Positions 44,427 through 53,215 of a DNA stretch of 64,000 bases are shown one piece after another (positions within the stretch are counted from its first letter, which is position 1; every line of letters starts with the position of its first letter). The stretch comes from Leptospira congkakensis. GTDB taxonomy: Bacteria; Spirochaetota; Leptospiria; Leptospirales; Leptospiraceae. The translations under genes and the position numbers were made by a program. The stretch lies in NCBI RefSeq assembly GCF_004770265.1, contig NZ_RQGQ01000017.1, positions 124,001 through 188,000 on the forward strand, in the 5' to 3' direction. A model generated the notes under the pieces. That model did no database searches, was not told the DNA's origin, and saw nothing but the letters and a program-made list of their open reading frames with translations.

Positions 44427-47400
44427 TTACGTTCGTTTTTTTAGTTTGTAATAAGCAGAGAAACTTGCAGGGATAAAGATGAGTGATCCAAAGGTTCCAA
44501 ATCCAAGTCCCCATGCCAAAGAAAGTGTCATAGGAATGAGAAGAGGATCCGATCCACCGATCGCATAAGCTGTAGGAATCATTCCGGCCATGGTGGTGAG
44601 TGTTGTTACCAAAATCGGTCGGAATCTTTCTGCTGATGCGGTAATGAGAGAATTATACAAACCTTCTCCCTTTGCTTGAAATTCTTCGATGGTATCCACA
44701 AGTACAATGGAAGCGTTCACGATCACTCCCGCAAGACCAATGATCCCGATCATAGCAAGAAAACTTAAAGCCTTTCCTGAAATCAAAAACCCAAATACAA
44801 CCCCAACAAATCCTAAAGGAATCGATAACAAAATCAGAATTGGTTTTTTGATACTATTGAAGATGATCGCAAGGATGGCAAAAATTCCAAAGAATGCCAG
44901 AACACCAGCGGTAAGAAGTGAAACCATAGACTTGGCAGTTTCTTCTTGTTCTCCTCGAAATTTGATTTTATAACCAGGATACTTTTTACCAATGTTTCCA
45001 AACTCATCCACGATTTTAGCATTCACAATAGAAGAACTTGTTTTGGCTTCATCCACGTCAGCAAGGACAGTAATGGCTTTTTCATAATCATTATGATACA
45101 ACGCTTCAATCCCTTGGACGGTAGTTTTTGTGGTAACCGCAGTGATTGGTGTTAGGAGACCAAATTTATTAGATATTTGAATAGAATCCAAGTCTTCCAA
45201 TCCATCACGGAACTGGTCATCATTCTGGATTACGATTTTGACTTCATCTTTACCCTTACGCAAGTTAGATGCCTCTAACCCTTCCATCGCAGTTCGCACA
45301 TAATAAGCAGTAACTTCAGTATCAATTCCCGTAATGGCAGAGGCAGTGTCTTTCATACGAATTTGAATTTCTTCTCTACCAGGTTTGTAATCATCATTGA
45401 TATTGATCACACCTTCTTGTTTTTTGAGAAAACCTTGCATCTCATTCGAAATTTGTTTCAAAGTTTTATAATCGCGTCCTTCGATTGCAACAGTCACCGC
45501 AGCCCCAATTGGTGGACCGTTCACAACCAAATCCACCATAACTGAAACAGCACCTGGAAGTTTTTTTAAATCTGGTTCTAATTCACCAAAAATTTCCTGG
45601 GCAGTTCGTTTTCGTTCTGTTTCTGGAACAAGAATGATCTGTGCCATTCCCAACTGTTCCCCAATCCGAGTTAATGGATCTGTTGGATCCGTTTGTTGGA
45701 TTCCAACTTTTAAAATGATACTTTGTACTTCTTCTTTTGGAATTTTATCCAAAATTGGTTGAAAGTATTGCAGTTGTTTGGTGGTTTCTTGAGCTGAAAA
45801 GTCAGGAGGAAATTCCGCACGAACCATTACATAATCAATTCCTTCCTTCGGAAACAAATTGAAGTTCATGAGTCCGACAAGTCCGCAAGAAGATAAAAAC
45901 ACGATTAGAATACAACCTAGTGTGAGAAAAGGACGATTCACAACCTTTGTGATAAAATTTGTGAATCCAGACTTTAAAGATTCAAATCCATTTTCTAAAA
46001 CAGAACGAAACTTTTCGCGATGTTTCGAACGTTTTTTGACTTCGTGAGATGTGAACTGTGCATAACGAACAGGAAGTAATAAAAAAGATTCAAACAAAGA
46101 TAAAGTCAAAGCAACGATCACCATAAATGGAATCTGCCAAATGAATTTACCCATAATTCCAGACATAAATGCCATCGGTAAAAATGCAGCAACAGTGGTT
46201 AGGTAAGAACCAATGATAGGAACAAACAATTCACTTGCACCAAGAACAGCTGCTTCTTTAGAATCAACTTTTTTAGATCGATGTTTGTAGATGTTTTCAG
46301 AAATGATAATACTATTATCAACTAACATCCCCAGGGAAATGATAATCCCGAGCATTGATACTAAGTTGAAAGATACATCAAAAATAGGAAATGCAATGGT
46401 AGTTGCAAACAATGTCAGTGGTAAAGATAAACTTGTTAAAAGTGAATCTTTAAAACTAAAAAAGAGGATTAGAACAACAACAACCAAAAACAAACCTTGA
46501 AGTGAGTTTGTAATTACAACATCCAATCTTTTGATCGCACGTGCTCCTTCATTGTTTAATTCCGTAAATTGAATGTTTGCTGGAATTTGTTTTTTTAATT
46601 CATCAATTCGTTCTTGAACTGCTTCCACTGTACGAATGATGTCAGCACTGTCTTTTTTAATGATTTGTAAGACGTAAGCCGGTTCCCCATTCACAACAGC
46701 AATCACACGTGGCCTTTCATAAGTATCTTTTACATTGGCAACTTGCGATAAAAGAATCGTATTTCCGGTTTCATTCGAACGAATGGGGATATTTTTAATA
46801 TCGTTGATTTCATTAATTTCACCAGTCACTCGAATGTCTTGAGTGATCGGTCTTAAAAAAGAACCTGCAGGAACACTGATATTTCTTTTGGAAATGGCAT
46901 TGATGATATCTGAAAAACCAAGTGTGTATCGTTTCTTTAATTCAGGATCAACACGAATGCGCCACTCTTCTTTTCGTTTTCCAAAAGCATCCACACGAGA
47001 AACACCAGAAACTTTGCGCATTTCATCTTCGATGAATCGACCCATTTCCTGAAGTTCCATTTCATTCATGGCACCATGAATCGCAATCTCTAACACTGGA
47101 AAGTTGGAACTCTTTTGTTCTGTAACAATAGGTCTGTCTTTGACTTGCGTAGGTAAATTAGTCACACGATCTACAGCACGTCTGATATCGTTCACAACAC
47201 CATCAGGATTACTGTGTTCTAAATCGATTTTGATACTGATATCGGATTCGGAGTTACGAGAGATGGAACGAACAGAATCCAATCCTTCTACTTCACGTAA
47301 TTTCTCTTCAATGGGAATGGTAACTTTTTTCTCTACGTCCACAGGACTTGCGCCAGGATAAACCGTAAGAACACGTACCTGGCGAAAGTTTACCCGAGGG

Positions 47401-47513
47401 AACGCTTCTCGTTTCATAGATAAAACGGAAATCATCCCCGCAAGGAACAAAAAGATAAAAACCAAATTGGCAACTAATGGTTTGTAGACGAAGAAATGGA
47501 TAACTTTTTTCAT
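44427..47513 (-). CDS. RND-family efflux pump inner-membrane protein
   Basis: The 1028-residue product has the AcrB/HAE1 topology: helix 1 at residues 10-33, a large periplasmic porter domain, helices 2-7 with GMLVDNSIIISE (proton relay position, one Asp instead of the usual pair), a second porter domain and helices 8-12 with GIIGLAGVIVNASIVLVD. The porter motif YPGASPVDVEKKVTIPIEEKL is typical of this family. No membrane-fusion or outer-membrane-channel gene is adjacent on either side, so partners must be encoded elsewhere. The substrate is unknown. Confidence 0.93.
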   Translation of the reverse strand: MKKVIHFFVYKPLVANLVFIFLFLAGMISVLSMKREAFPRVNFRQVRVLTVYPGASPVDVEKKVTIPIEEKLREVEGLDSVRSISRNSESDISIKIDLEHSNPDGVVNDIRRAVDRVTNLPTQVKDRPIVTEQKSSNFPVLEIAIHGAMNEMELQEMGRFIEDEMRKVSGVSRVDAFGKRKEEWRIRVDPELKKRYTLGFSDIINAISKRNISVPAGSFLRPITQDIRVTGEINEINDIKNIPIRSNETGNTILLSQVANVKDTYERPRVIAVVNGEPAYVLQIIKKDSADIIRTVEAVQERIDELKKQIPANIQFTELNNEGARAIKRLDVVITNSLQGLFLVVVVLILFFSFKDSLLTSLSLPLTLFATTIAFPIFDVSFNLVSMLGIIISLGMLVDNSIIISENIYKHRSKKVDSKEAAVLGASELFVPIIGSYLTTVAAFLPMAFMSGIMGKFIWQIPFMVIVALTLSLFESFLLLPVRYAQFTSHEVKKRSKHREKFRSVLENGFESLKSGFTNFITKVVNRPFLTLGCILIVFLSSCGLVGLMNFNLFPKEGIDYVMVRAEFPPDFSAQETTKQLQYFQPILDKIPKEEVQSIILKVGIQQTDPTDPLTRIGEQLGMAQIILVPETERKRTAQEIFGELEPDLKKLPGAVSVMVDLVVNGPPIGAAVTVAIEGRDYKTLKQISNEMQGFLKKQEGVININDDYKPGREEIQIRMKDTASAITGIDTEVTAYYVRTAMEGLEASNLRKGKDEVKIVIQNDDQFRDGLEDLDSIQISNKFGLLTPITAVTTKTTVQGIEALYHNDYEKAITVLADVDEAKTSSSIVNAKIVDEFGNIGKKYPGYKIKFRGEQEETAKSMVSLLTAGVLAFFGIFAILAIIFNSIKKPILILLSIPLGFVGVVFGFLISGKALSFLAMIGIIGLAGVIVNASIVLVDTIEEFQAKGEGLYNSLITASAERFRPILVTTLTTMAGMIPTAYAIGGSDPLLIPMTLSLAWGLGFGTFGSLIFIPASFSAYYKLKKRT

Positions 47514-47576
47514 AAATAGAATTCGATTAGAATCAATCTAAAAATCTTGAATGTTGGGTCAAGATGAAACGTTAAT

Positions 47577-48251
47577 TTATTGACTTTGTTTTTCTGACTC
47601 GCGTTCTTTTAAAACAGTTTCAATCACTTCCACAAAAACAGATGGGTCTTGTGCCCCACTCACAGCATACTTTCCACCGATGATAAAATAAGGAACCCCA
47701 CTGATTCCATTTTGATGGTAATAAGCTATTTCTTGTCGGATATGTTCTTTGAGTTCTGGATCTGCAAAAATTGCATCAAACTTAACACGGTCTTTGTACA
47801 ATGGTTCTGCCACTTTCCAAATGGTTTCTTTGTCAGTAAGATCTTTTCCTTCTGTAAAATTGGCAGAAAAAAACAAATCCACGAGCTTAGCTTGTTCTTC
47901 TAAAGTAGAAAGTCCAGCTACAAGTGCATGTAATATAAGTGTGTTCGTGGCTTTCGGTATGGCTTCAAACTGAAAAGGAATTCCAACAGATTTTCCGATA
48001 TCTGTGAGACGTTGCCAAGCTCCATCCAATCTATCCAAACTTCCAAATTTTTGTGTTAGGTGTTCTTTGTAATCAATTCCTTCTTCTGGAATTTCTGGTG
48101 AAAGTTGGAAAGGTCTCCATCGAACTTGTGGATCAATTTTAGTTCCTACAGTTTGGAGAGCCAACTCCAGTTTCTTTTTTCCTACATAACACCAAGGGCA
48201 AGCTACATCGGATACGATATCAATGGAAAAAGGTTCAGAGTTGGTTGACAT
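47577..48251 (-). CDS. DsbA-family thioredoxin-fold protein (FrnE-like)
   Basis: The 224-residue product is a FrnE-type DsbA relative: the active site CPWC occurs in SDVACPWCYVGKKKLE (residues about 18-21), with VRWRPFQLSPEIPEEGIDY, HALVAGLSTLEEQAKL and the cis-proline region GVPYFIIGGKYAVSGAQ. No signal peptide is seen, so it acts in the cytosol as a protein disulfide oxidoreductase or isomerase, possibly in oxidative stress. It is transcribed towards the RND gene with a 63-bp gap; a divergent nitroreductase-like gene starts 52 bp upstream. Confidence 0.93.
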   Translation of the reverse strand: MSTNSEPFSIDIVSDVACPWCYVGKKKLELALQTVGTKIDPQVRWRPFQLSPEIPEEGIDYKEHLTQKFGSLDRLDGAWQRLTDIGKSVGIPFQFEAIPKATNTLILHALVAGLSTLEEQAKLVDLFFSANFTEGKDLTDKETIWKVAEPLYKDRVKFDAIFADPELKEHIRQEIAYYHQNGISGVPYFIIGGKYAVSGAQDPSVFVEVIETVLKERESEKQSQ

Positions 48252-48303
48252 TTTAGATTAGACTCCTATCCAATTAAGGTCTAGAACCATAAATGGGAAA
48301 ATA

Positions 48304-49488
48304 ATGAAGCTCACAAGAAAAAGATTTCTAATTAACAGTTTTGCCACCGGTGCCTTGGTTTCCCTGTCCACATTACAAAAGAATTTATATGCTTACGGGG
48401 CCGAATCTTCCGCCCTACACAGAAAAGACCCACTTGGGTTTGCGGAGTCTTTGGGGTTCACCAAACCGCTAGACCAGATCCTTGTGACGGCCCTACTTGC
48501 TCCCAATTCTCATAATTCCCAACCTTGGAAAATCAAACGGGTTTCCGACTCCGAATTTTTGCTTTTTGGTGACGGAGAAAAACAACTCCCAGAAATCGAT
48601 TCCCTAAACCGGCAATTTTTCCACACACAGGGTTGTTTTTTAGAACTTGCTCACTTAACAGCCGATAAACTAATGTTTGATACCAAAATCGTGTACTTTC
48701 CAAAAGGGAAACCAAGTCCAAAAACTTTTTTGTCCACACCTATTGCCAAATTTCAAATTTTTCCCAAATCAAAATGTGTGCATGACTTTTTATTTTCTGG
48801 AGTACCTGACCGCCGAATGAACCGTTCCATATATTCGGGAGATTTGATGACTAAAGAAGAAATAGAAGACTTAAAAATGTTAATGGGTCCAAGCCATCAT
48901 AAATTGCTTTTTATCAATGATCCTAAACAATTAGAATCTATACTTCCGATACTGGATGCAGCTTTCGCTATGGAAACCAATCGTACCGAATCGAATGAAC
49001 TGAATCGCAAATGGTTTCGCGTTTCTAAAGAAGACATCTATCAAAAACGAGATGGACTCACACTCGAAGGGAATGGACTTTCGGGAATCAAACTTTGGTT
49101 TGCCAAAACATTCTTTGTGGATTTATCTAAGGAAGCTTGGCATTCCGAATCTTCCAAAGCTGCCGGAATCCAAATGTTCCAAAACCAAGTTTATTCTTCC
49201 AAGGCACTTGTTTTTTTGATTACGGAAGGATCTGACGAAGAACGTACATGGATCGAAACCGGAAGGGATTTTATGCGTGTTAGTTTGGCCTGTGCGGTTC
49301 GAAAGGTTGCCTTTCATACCATGAACCAATCTGTGGAAGATTATCCTGAAAGTAGAACTTTCACCAAACACTTGAAAACGATACTCGGACTAAAATCCAA
49401 AGAACAAATCCAATTGATTGCAAGGATGGGAAGAAGTTCCTATGAATACGATTCCCCTAGACGTGAATTAGAAAGTTTTATGATTTAA
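48304..49488 (+). CDS. Exported nitroreductase-like flavoprotein
   Basis: The 394-residue product starts MKLTRKRFLINSFATGALVSLSTLQK, an export signal of Tat-like character with RKRF rather than a strict twin arginine, as fits a protein that folds with FMN before export. The nitroreductase signature is LLAPNSHNSQPWKIK near residue 62; RRMNRSIYSGDLM and the C-terminal HTMNQSVEDYPES correspond to the substrate-site regions of Acg-like nitroreductases. Length is greater than the 200-residue classic enzymes. Divergent from the FrnE-like gene, so both may respond to redox stress. Confidence 0.85.
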   Translation: MKLTRKRFLINSFATGALVSLSTLQKNLYAYGAESSALHRKDPLGFAESLGFTKPLDQILVTALLAPNSHNSQPWKIKRVSDSEFLLFGDGEKQLPEIDSLNRQFFHTQGCFLELAHLTADKLMFDTKIVYFPKGKPSPKTFLSTPIAKFQIFPKSKCVHDFLFSGVPDRRMNRSIYSGDLMTKEEIEDLKMLMGPSHHKLLFINDPKQLESILPILDAAFAMETNRTESNELNRKWFRVSKEDIYQKRDGLTLEGNGLSGIKLWFAKTFFVDLSKEAWHSESSKAAGIQMFQNQVYSSKALVFLITEGSDEERTWIETGRDFMRVSLACAVRKVAFHTMNQSVEDYPESRTFTKHLKTILGLKSKEQIQLIARMGRSSYEYDSPRRELESFMI

Positions 49489-49522
49489 AGAGTTTTTACT
49501 GTAGTTTGAATTTTCTAACAAA

Positions 49523-50509
49523 TTAAAACTTTGGTAGTTTTCCAATTACATACCAAATCACTACTAAGAATTGGAATGTGGCTGTAACAAGGAGAATGGT
49601 GTATGGTTTGGCATTGATTGCTTTTAAAGAACCAATCCTTGCCCCAAAGATCCCACCAAAACTTCCCACAAGGGCAAGTTCCAAATGTAACTTTCCTTGG
49701 AAAAAATACAATACACTGGTTCCAAAGGAAGTGAGAAAAATTCCAAGAAAAGAAGTGGCAACGGCTTCCACAGGACTCATTCGAAAGTAATACACAAATA
49801 AAGGGACTGCTAAGAACCCTCCACCAATTCCAAAAAAAGAAGAAAACAAACCAAAGAAGATTCCCGTCAAAAGGACAATCACTACCGATTTGCGAGAATA
49901 AGAAAAAGATTCTGAATGATTCTTTTGAGTCGATGCAGACAAACCCGCGTTTGAACCAGAATTGGAATTAGAATCAGAGATTTCGGAAGAGGCCATAAGA
50001 GTTGGATAAGAATTTTGGGACTGCACTTCCAAAGATTGGTAGTATTTTTTCCTTCTTTTTAGTGCTGTTATCAAATTATAAATCGCAAGGATTCCTAAAA
50101 AAACAGTAAATACAATTAGATAGATAAACTCCGAAAACGGAATCCCATAATACAATTGTTTGCCGAGTTCGGTGTCCTCAAACCTACCAAATTTATAGGC
50201 AGTGTACTGGGCTGTAGGGATTGACGTACAAAGTAAAAGGAACCCTTGTTTCCATCTAATTTTATTGTTTTTATAATAAACAAAAAGTCCGGAAAGAGAA
50301 GATACCGGCATCTGTGCTAGAGAAACAGCAACTGCTTGAACTGCCGTTAGATGGAAAAAACTATGAAAGAAAGGGGTGTAAATGAATCCACCCCCGAGTC
50401 CCAAAAACGATGCTAAATACCCAACAAAGAACCCAACTCCAAATACAACGATGATCCCGGGCCAAAATCCCCAAACAAACTCATTGTATATTTGAAAGTT
50501 GAGATCCAA
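49523..50509 (-). CDS. TauE/SafE family (sulfite exporter) membrane protein
   Basis: The 328-residue product has about eight membrane helices in two related halves, each opening with the family motif: FVGYLASFLGLGGGFIYTPFF in the first and GLFSSFFGIGGGFLAVPLF in the second, followed by VEAVATSFLGIF. A soluble Ser/Asn-rich loop (about 165-205) separates the halves. Family members move sulfur compounds or other organic anions; the substrate is not known here. The gene is followed by the lipoprotein gene 50515-51087 in the same direction. Confidence 0.9.
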   Translation of the reverse strand: MDLNFQIYNEFVWGFWPGIIVVFGVGFFVGYLASFLGLGGGFIYTPFFHSFFHLTAVQAVAVSLAQMPVSSLSGLFVYYKNNKIRWKQGFLLLCTSIPTAQYTAYKFGRFEDTELGKQLYYGIPFSEFIYLIVFTVFLGILAIYNLITALKRRKKYYQSLEVQSQNSYPTLMASSEISDSNSNSGSNAGLSASTQKNHSESFSYSRKSVVIVLLTGIFFGLFSSFFGIGGGFLAVPLFVYYFRMSPVEAVATSFLGIFLTSFGTSVLYFFQGKLHLELALVGSFGGIFGARIGSLKAINAKPYTILLVTATFQFLVVIWYVIGKLPKF

Positions 50510-50514
50510 TGATT

Positions 50515-51087
50515 TTAGAAATGTTCCTTGGCATCCTCAAAAAACTTGAGAGTGGTTCTTTCGAATACTTCTCTTTCCGTTGCAGTTTCAAAATTGTACC
50601 AAGAGATAGGAACAAATAAAAGCCACTGCGCATAGGTTCTAAAAATATGGTAATCATAAGTTGCTACTTTTTTTCCATCTTTATAGAGAAGGTATTGGAT
50701 ATCGTATCCGTCTTGTGTTGACCATGCAGGAAGTAATGTCGCTGTTAAAGTGGAAATTCCAAGAAACACAGTTGCTTCTGGGGACGGTGAACGGTAGTTA
50801 ACCTTTACATTCACCAAATACCCTGACTTTGGTACATCCACTCCTTCCACTGTGTTTTTAAAACGAGTTTTGTTTTGAAAATAATTCTTTAAGGCTTCCC
50901 TTCCCCCTAAGTTGAGTTGGGGAAAAGTGGGAAGTACATAAACAAAATTTGCATCAATTGTTTTTTCTTCCGCAGGAAGAGGAAGAATTTTTGGATGGTC
51001 TTTATAACTAATCAAACAATTGGATAAAACAAAAAATACAGAGATTAATAATCCTAATTTTAAAACTTTAGTTCTGGCTATGGTCAT
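50515..51087 (-). CDS. Unknown lipoprotein
   Basis: The 190-residue product from ATG 51087 begins MTIARTKVLKLGLLISVFFV with lipobox VLSNC (Cys24). AGGAAGG lies five bases before this ATG, stronger than for the ATG at 51105. The mature part has two halves: PTFPQLNLGGREALKNYF and, after a hydrophobic middle (TVFLGISTLTATLLPAWS), a YLLYKDGKKVATYDYHIFRTYAQW region. It is membrane-associated and helical-beta; no family recognised. It overlaps the upstream gene (51068) by 20 bp. Confidence 0.72.
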   Translation of the reverse strand: MTIARTKVLKLGLLISVFFVLSNCLISYKDHPKILPLPAEEKTIDANFVYVLPTFPQLNLGGREALKNYFQNKTRFKNTVEGVDVPKSGYLVNVKVNYRSPSPEATVFLGISTLTATLLPAWSTQDGYDIQYLLYKDGKKVATYDYHIFRTYAQWLLFVPISWYNFETATEREVFERTTLKFFEDAKEHF

Positions 51088-51508
51088 GTAAACCTTCCTC
51101 ATCATGTCTTCTTTCTAATTCTTCGTACAATTCTTCTTGGTCTTCACTAAAAAATAATTCAAATCCAATTCGTAAACAAACAGGATCATCTTCAATGGAA
51201 ACATTACTAGGCAAAATTAAATTCATCACATAGAATGTATTGGATTCTGCTTCTTCTAAAAAAACTTCTGTGGCATCCCATTCATCAAATTCTTCTACAT
51301 CGGGTTTACGAAATTCTTTTAAAATTTCATCAAAGGATTCTGTGATGTAGTTAAATTCGCCAGATTCACTATCGATGATGAATTGAATGTGATGACAACC
51401 AGGCCCTTCTTCCTCTAAGGGACTAAGAACAAGGCTCCCACAAGCTGGGCAGTGGATGATGGGATCGATGGCTCCACTAGGCCAATTGATATTGATGGTT
51501 TCGATCAT
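51068..51508 (-). CDS. Acidic protein with zinc-ribbon-like N-terminus
   Basis: The 146-residue product opens with a hydrophobic N-terminal strand and a CPACG knuckle (IIHCPACGSLVLSPLE) and then GCHHIQFII, which could supply further ligands. The rest is very acidic, with a C-terminal helix (EDQEELYEELERRHDEE). No homolog recognised; possibly a ribosome- or nucleic-acid-associated regulator or a small adaptor. Coupled by overlap to the lipoprotein gene downstream. Confidence 0.7.
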   Translation of the reverse strand: MIETININWPSGAIDPIIHCPACGSLVLSPLEEEGPGCHHIQFIIDSESGEFNYITESFDEILKEFRKPDVEEFDEWDATEVFLEEAESNTFYVMNLILPSNVSIEDDPVCLRIGFELFFSEDQEELYEELERRHDEEGLHDHSQN

Positions 51509-51660
51509 ATTGCAAACCTCAGGCTCCCCATTCTAATGAATCTCCTTCTTAGGGAAACCGGAATTTGTTTTTCTTTTTCAAAAAACATTTTAAATCTTTC
51601 TTAGAAAAAATGAGATAAAATTTGCCTTAATTCTAGGGTTTTATTTCTATCAAAAAAGAA

Positions 51661-52074
51661 ATGGGGATCACAGCCGAATACCAATCTGCTTTTACATCTA
51701 GTTTTCAAGAATTTTTTGGAAATGCAAAAGAGATAGGTTGGGAACTCTACCACTTGAGTTCGGAACCAGAAAATGATTTCCCCACATGGCTCACTTTCAC
51801 CATCAGAAATCCGTTAGGTGGAAGAGCCTTGGTATTTCGTTATCATAGTTTAGAAAATAAATTTTATGCACATCTCAAAGTCCAAGTCATTCCTGGAGAA
51901 GAAAACTGGAGCCTTGACCAATTGTTTCACAAAAAAGGATACACCGATCTTGATGCGGATGATATCCTTTCTTCTGGTGGAGAGTGGCTTTTCTTTTCGC
52001 TCGCACGCCACTACTTTGGGATCATTATATCCTTTTGTCCAAGGATCTTAGAACCTGATTATTTTTTAGACTGA
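51661..52074 (+). CDS. Unknown protein, 137 residues
   Basis: An alternating alpha-beta protein (AEYQSAFTSSFQEFFGNAKEIGWELYHLSS, then PTWLTFTIRNPLGGRALVF, RYHSLENKFYAHLKVQVIP) with no cysteines in the first half, no signal and no motif recognised. It ends inside the yihY gene on the other strand, a 16-bp tail-to-tail overlap. The start ATG at 51661 follows a long AT-rich leader. Confidence 0.65.
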   Translation: MGITAEYQSAFTSSFQEFFGNAKEIGWELYHLSSEPENDFPTWLTFTIRNPLGGRALVFRYHSLENKFYAHLKVQVIPGEENWSLDQLFHKKGYTDLDADDILSSGGEWLFFSLARHYFGIIISFCPRILEPDYFLD

Positions 52075-52895
52075 GATTTTTTATTTCGATCATCCGCTAG
52101 GACCTGGTTCCATAAAAATCCCCAAATAAAAAATGTTGAGTTGATATAAGTATACAACATCAAAACTACCATCTTAGATATCAAATCGTAAGCTAAAGAA
52201 TAATTCACACCTACGTTTTTCATTTTTAAATAAAACTGAAATCCAAAACTCATTCCAAGAACTAGTAGAGATGCAAAAATGGCACCCGGCAAATTTTCTT
52301 TTAAAGTGGTTTTTGCTTTGGTAATATAAGCATAATAAAATGTAAAAAGTCCAATGCTATATGGCAAAATAATCAGAGAGACTGATAAATAAGGACTATT
52401 TCTAAAAAATCCAAATCGAAACTTTTGGAACAAATATCGTTCTGCGTGAACCATTCCATAGGTTAAATAAAAATACAAAACAAGTAACACAAGAGAGATC
52501 ACAAGCAATCGAAAGTTGATCCACTGCGAAGCAATAAAACCAACCTTTGTTTCATCCCTTGAAATAAAACGAAGGGCTTTGGATATGGTTCCAAAAATGG
52601 TTAAACTCGAAAAAAACGAAATGGCAATGCTCAGAGCAATTACATTGTAACTTTTAACTTTTGTTAGATTTTCTACACTTTTGTCTATAGGTTGGAAAAT
52701 GGGTGCGGGTAAAAATTTACCAATTTGATCGGTCACTAAGTTGATCGTTCTCGGATCTTGCAAAAGTCCAAGTAAGGTCACAAAAACCACAAGAAGTGGG
52801 AAGAGAGTCAGAAGGAAAGTAAACGAAAGTTCCGAAGCCAGACCATGGACATCGTACAAGTACACTTCACTGAAAAATCGTCGGAGTCGTTTCAT
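52059..52895 (-). CDS. YihY/virulence factor BrkB family membrane protein
   Basis: The 278-residue product has six membrane helices and the family pattern: VYLYDVHGLASELSFTFLLTLFPLLVVFVTLLG, then ISKALRFISRDETKVGFIASQWINFR and the final YTYINSTFFIWGFLWNQVLAD. The conserved short cytosolic loops are present; length agrees with the family. Once annotated as ribonuclease BN, the family is now regarded as uncharacterised inner-membrane proteins. Gene of ordinary composition. Confidence 0.9.
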   Translation of the reverse strand: MKRLRRFFSEVYLYDVHGLASELSFTFLLTLFPLLVVFVTLLGLLQDPRTINLVTDQIGKFLPAPIFQPIDKSVENLTKVKSYNVIALSIAISFFSSLTIFGTISKALRFISRDETKVGFIASQWINFRLLVISLVLLVLYFYLTYGMVHAERYLFQKFRFGFFRNSPYLSVSLIILPYSIGLFTFYYAYITKAKTTLKENLPGAIFASLLVLGMSFGFQFYLKMKNVGVNYSLAYDLISKMVVLMLYTYINSTFFIWGFLWNQVLADDRNKKSQSKK

Positions 52896-53005
52896 CCGGT
52901 CAGTTTGAAACTTGTCTGTATTTTTGTCTTATTTTTCTTGCAGTCTCATTTACCGAGGAAACTCTGGAAGAATCTCAGTGACGTACCTAAAAGGGGAAAA
53001 CTTCC

Positions 53006-53167
53006 ATGTCAGAAGAAAAAGAAAAGAAGAACAAAAAAATCGCGAAAATGACTGTAGCAGAAATTGACTCAGCCATCAGCAAATCAGTGGAAACCATGAA
53101 CGGCGAATCTAGCCTTTATGTAAAACACCTTCGCGAAAGAAAGGCGGAACTTCTAGCCAAGAAATAA
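53006..53167 (+). CDS. Small charged protein of 53 residues
   Basis: ATG 53006 with AAGGGG nine bases upstream opens a 53-codon frame: MSEEKEKKNKKIAKMTVAEI, then SAISKSVETMNGESSLYVKH and LRERKAELLAKK. It is a basic helical peptide, with the central helix interrupted by an NGES turn. It is intact and has a good start, so it is likely expressed. A GC-rich hairpin (53188-53207) and then the ABC-F gene follow, so it may serve as leader or partner of that gene; alternatively it is an independent small protein. Confidence 0.6.
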   Translation: MSEEKEKKNKKIAKMTVAEIDSAISKSVETMNGESSLYVKHLRERKAELLAKK

Positions 53168-53187
53168 GGTTAGTCCCTCCTAAATTC

Positions 53188-53207
53188 CCCGCCTTACGGC
53201 GGGTTTT
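53188..53207 (+). terminator. GC-rich hairpin with T tract directly before the ABC-F start codon
   Basis: Stem CCCGCC (53188-53193) / GGCGGG (53198-53203), loop TTAC, followed by only four T. It ends 8 bases before the TTG start at 53216. It could stop transcription after the 53-residue gene, attenuate entry into the ABC-F gene, or, as RNA, cover its ribosome binding site. Confidence 0.6.
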
Positions 53208-53215
53208 CACAGCCC

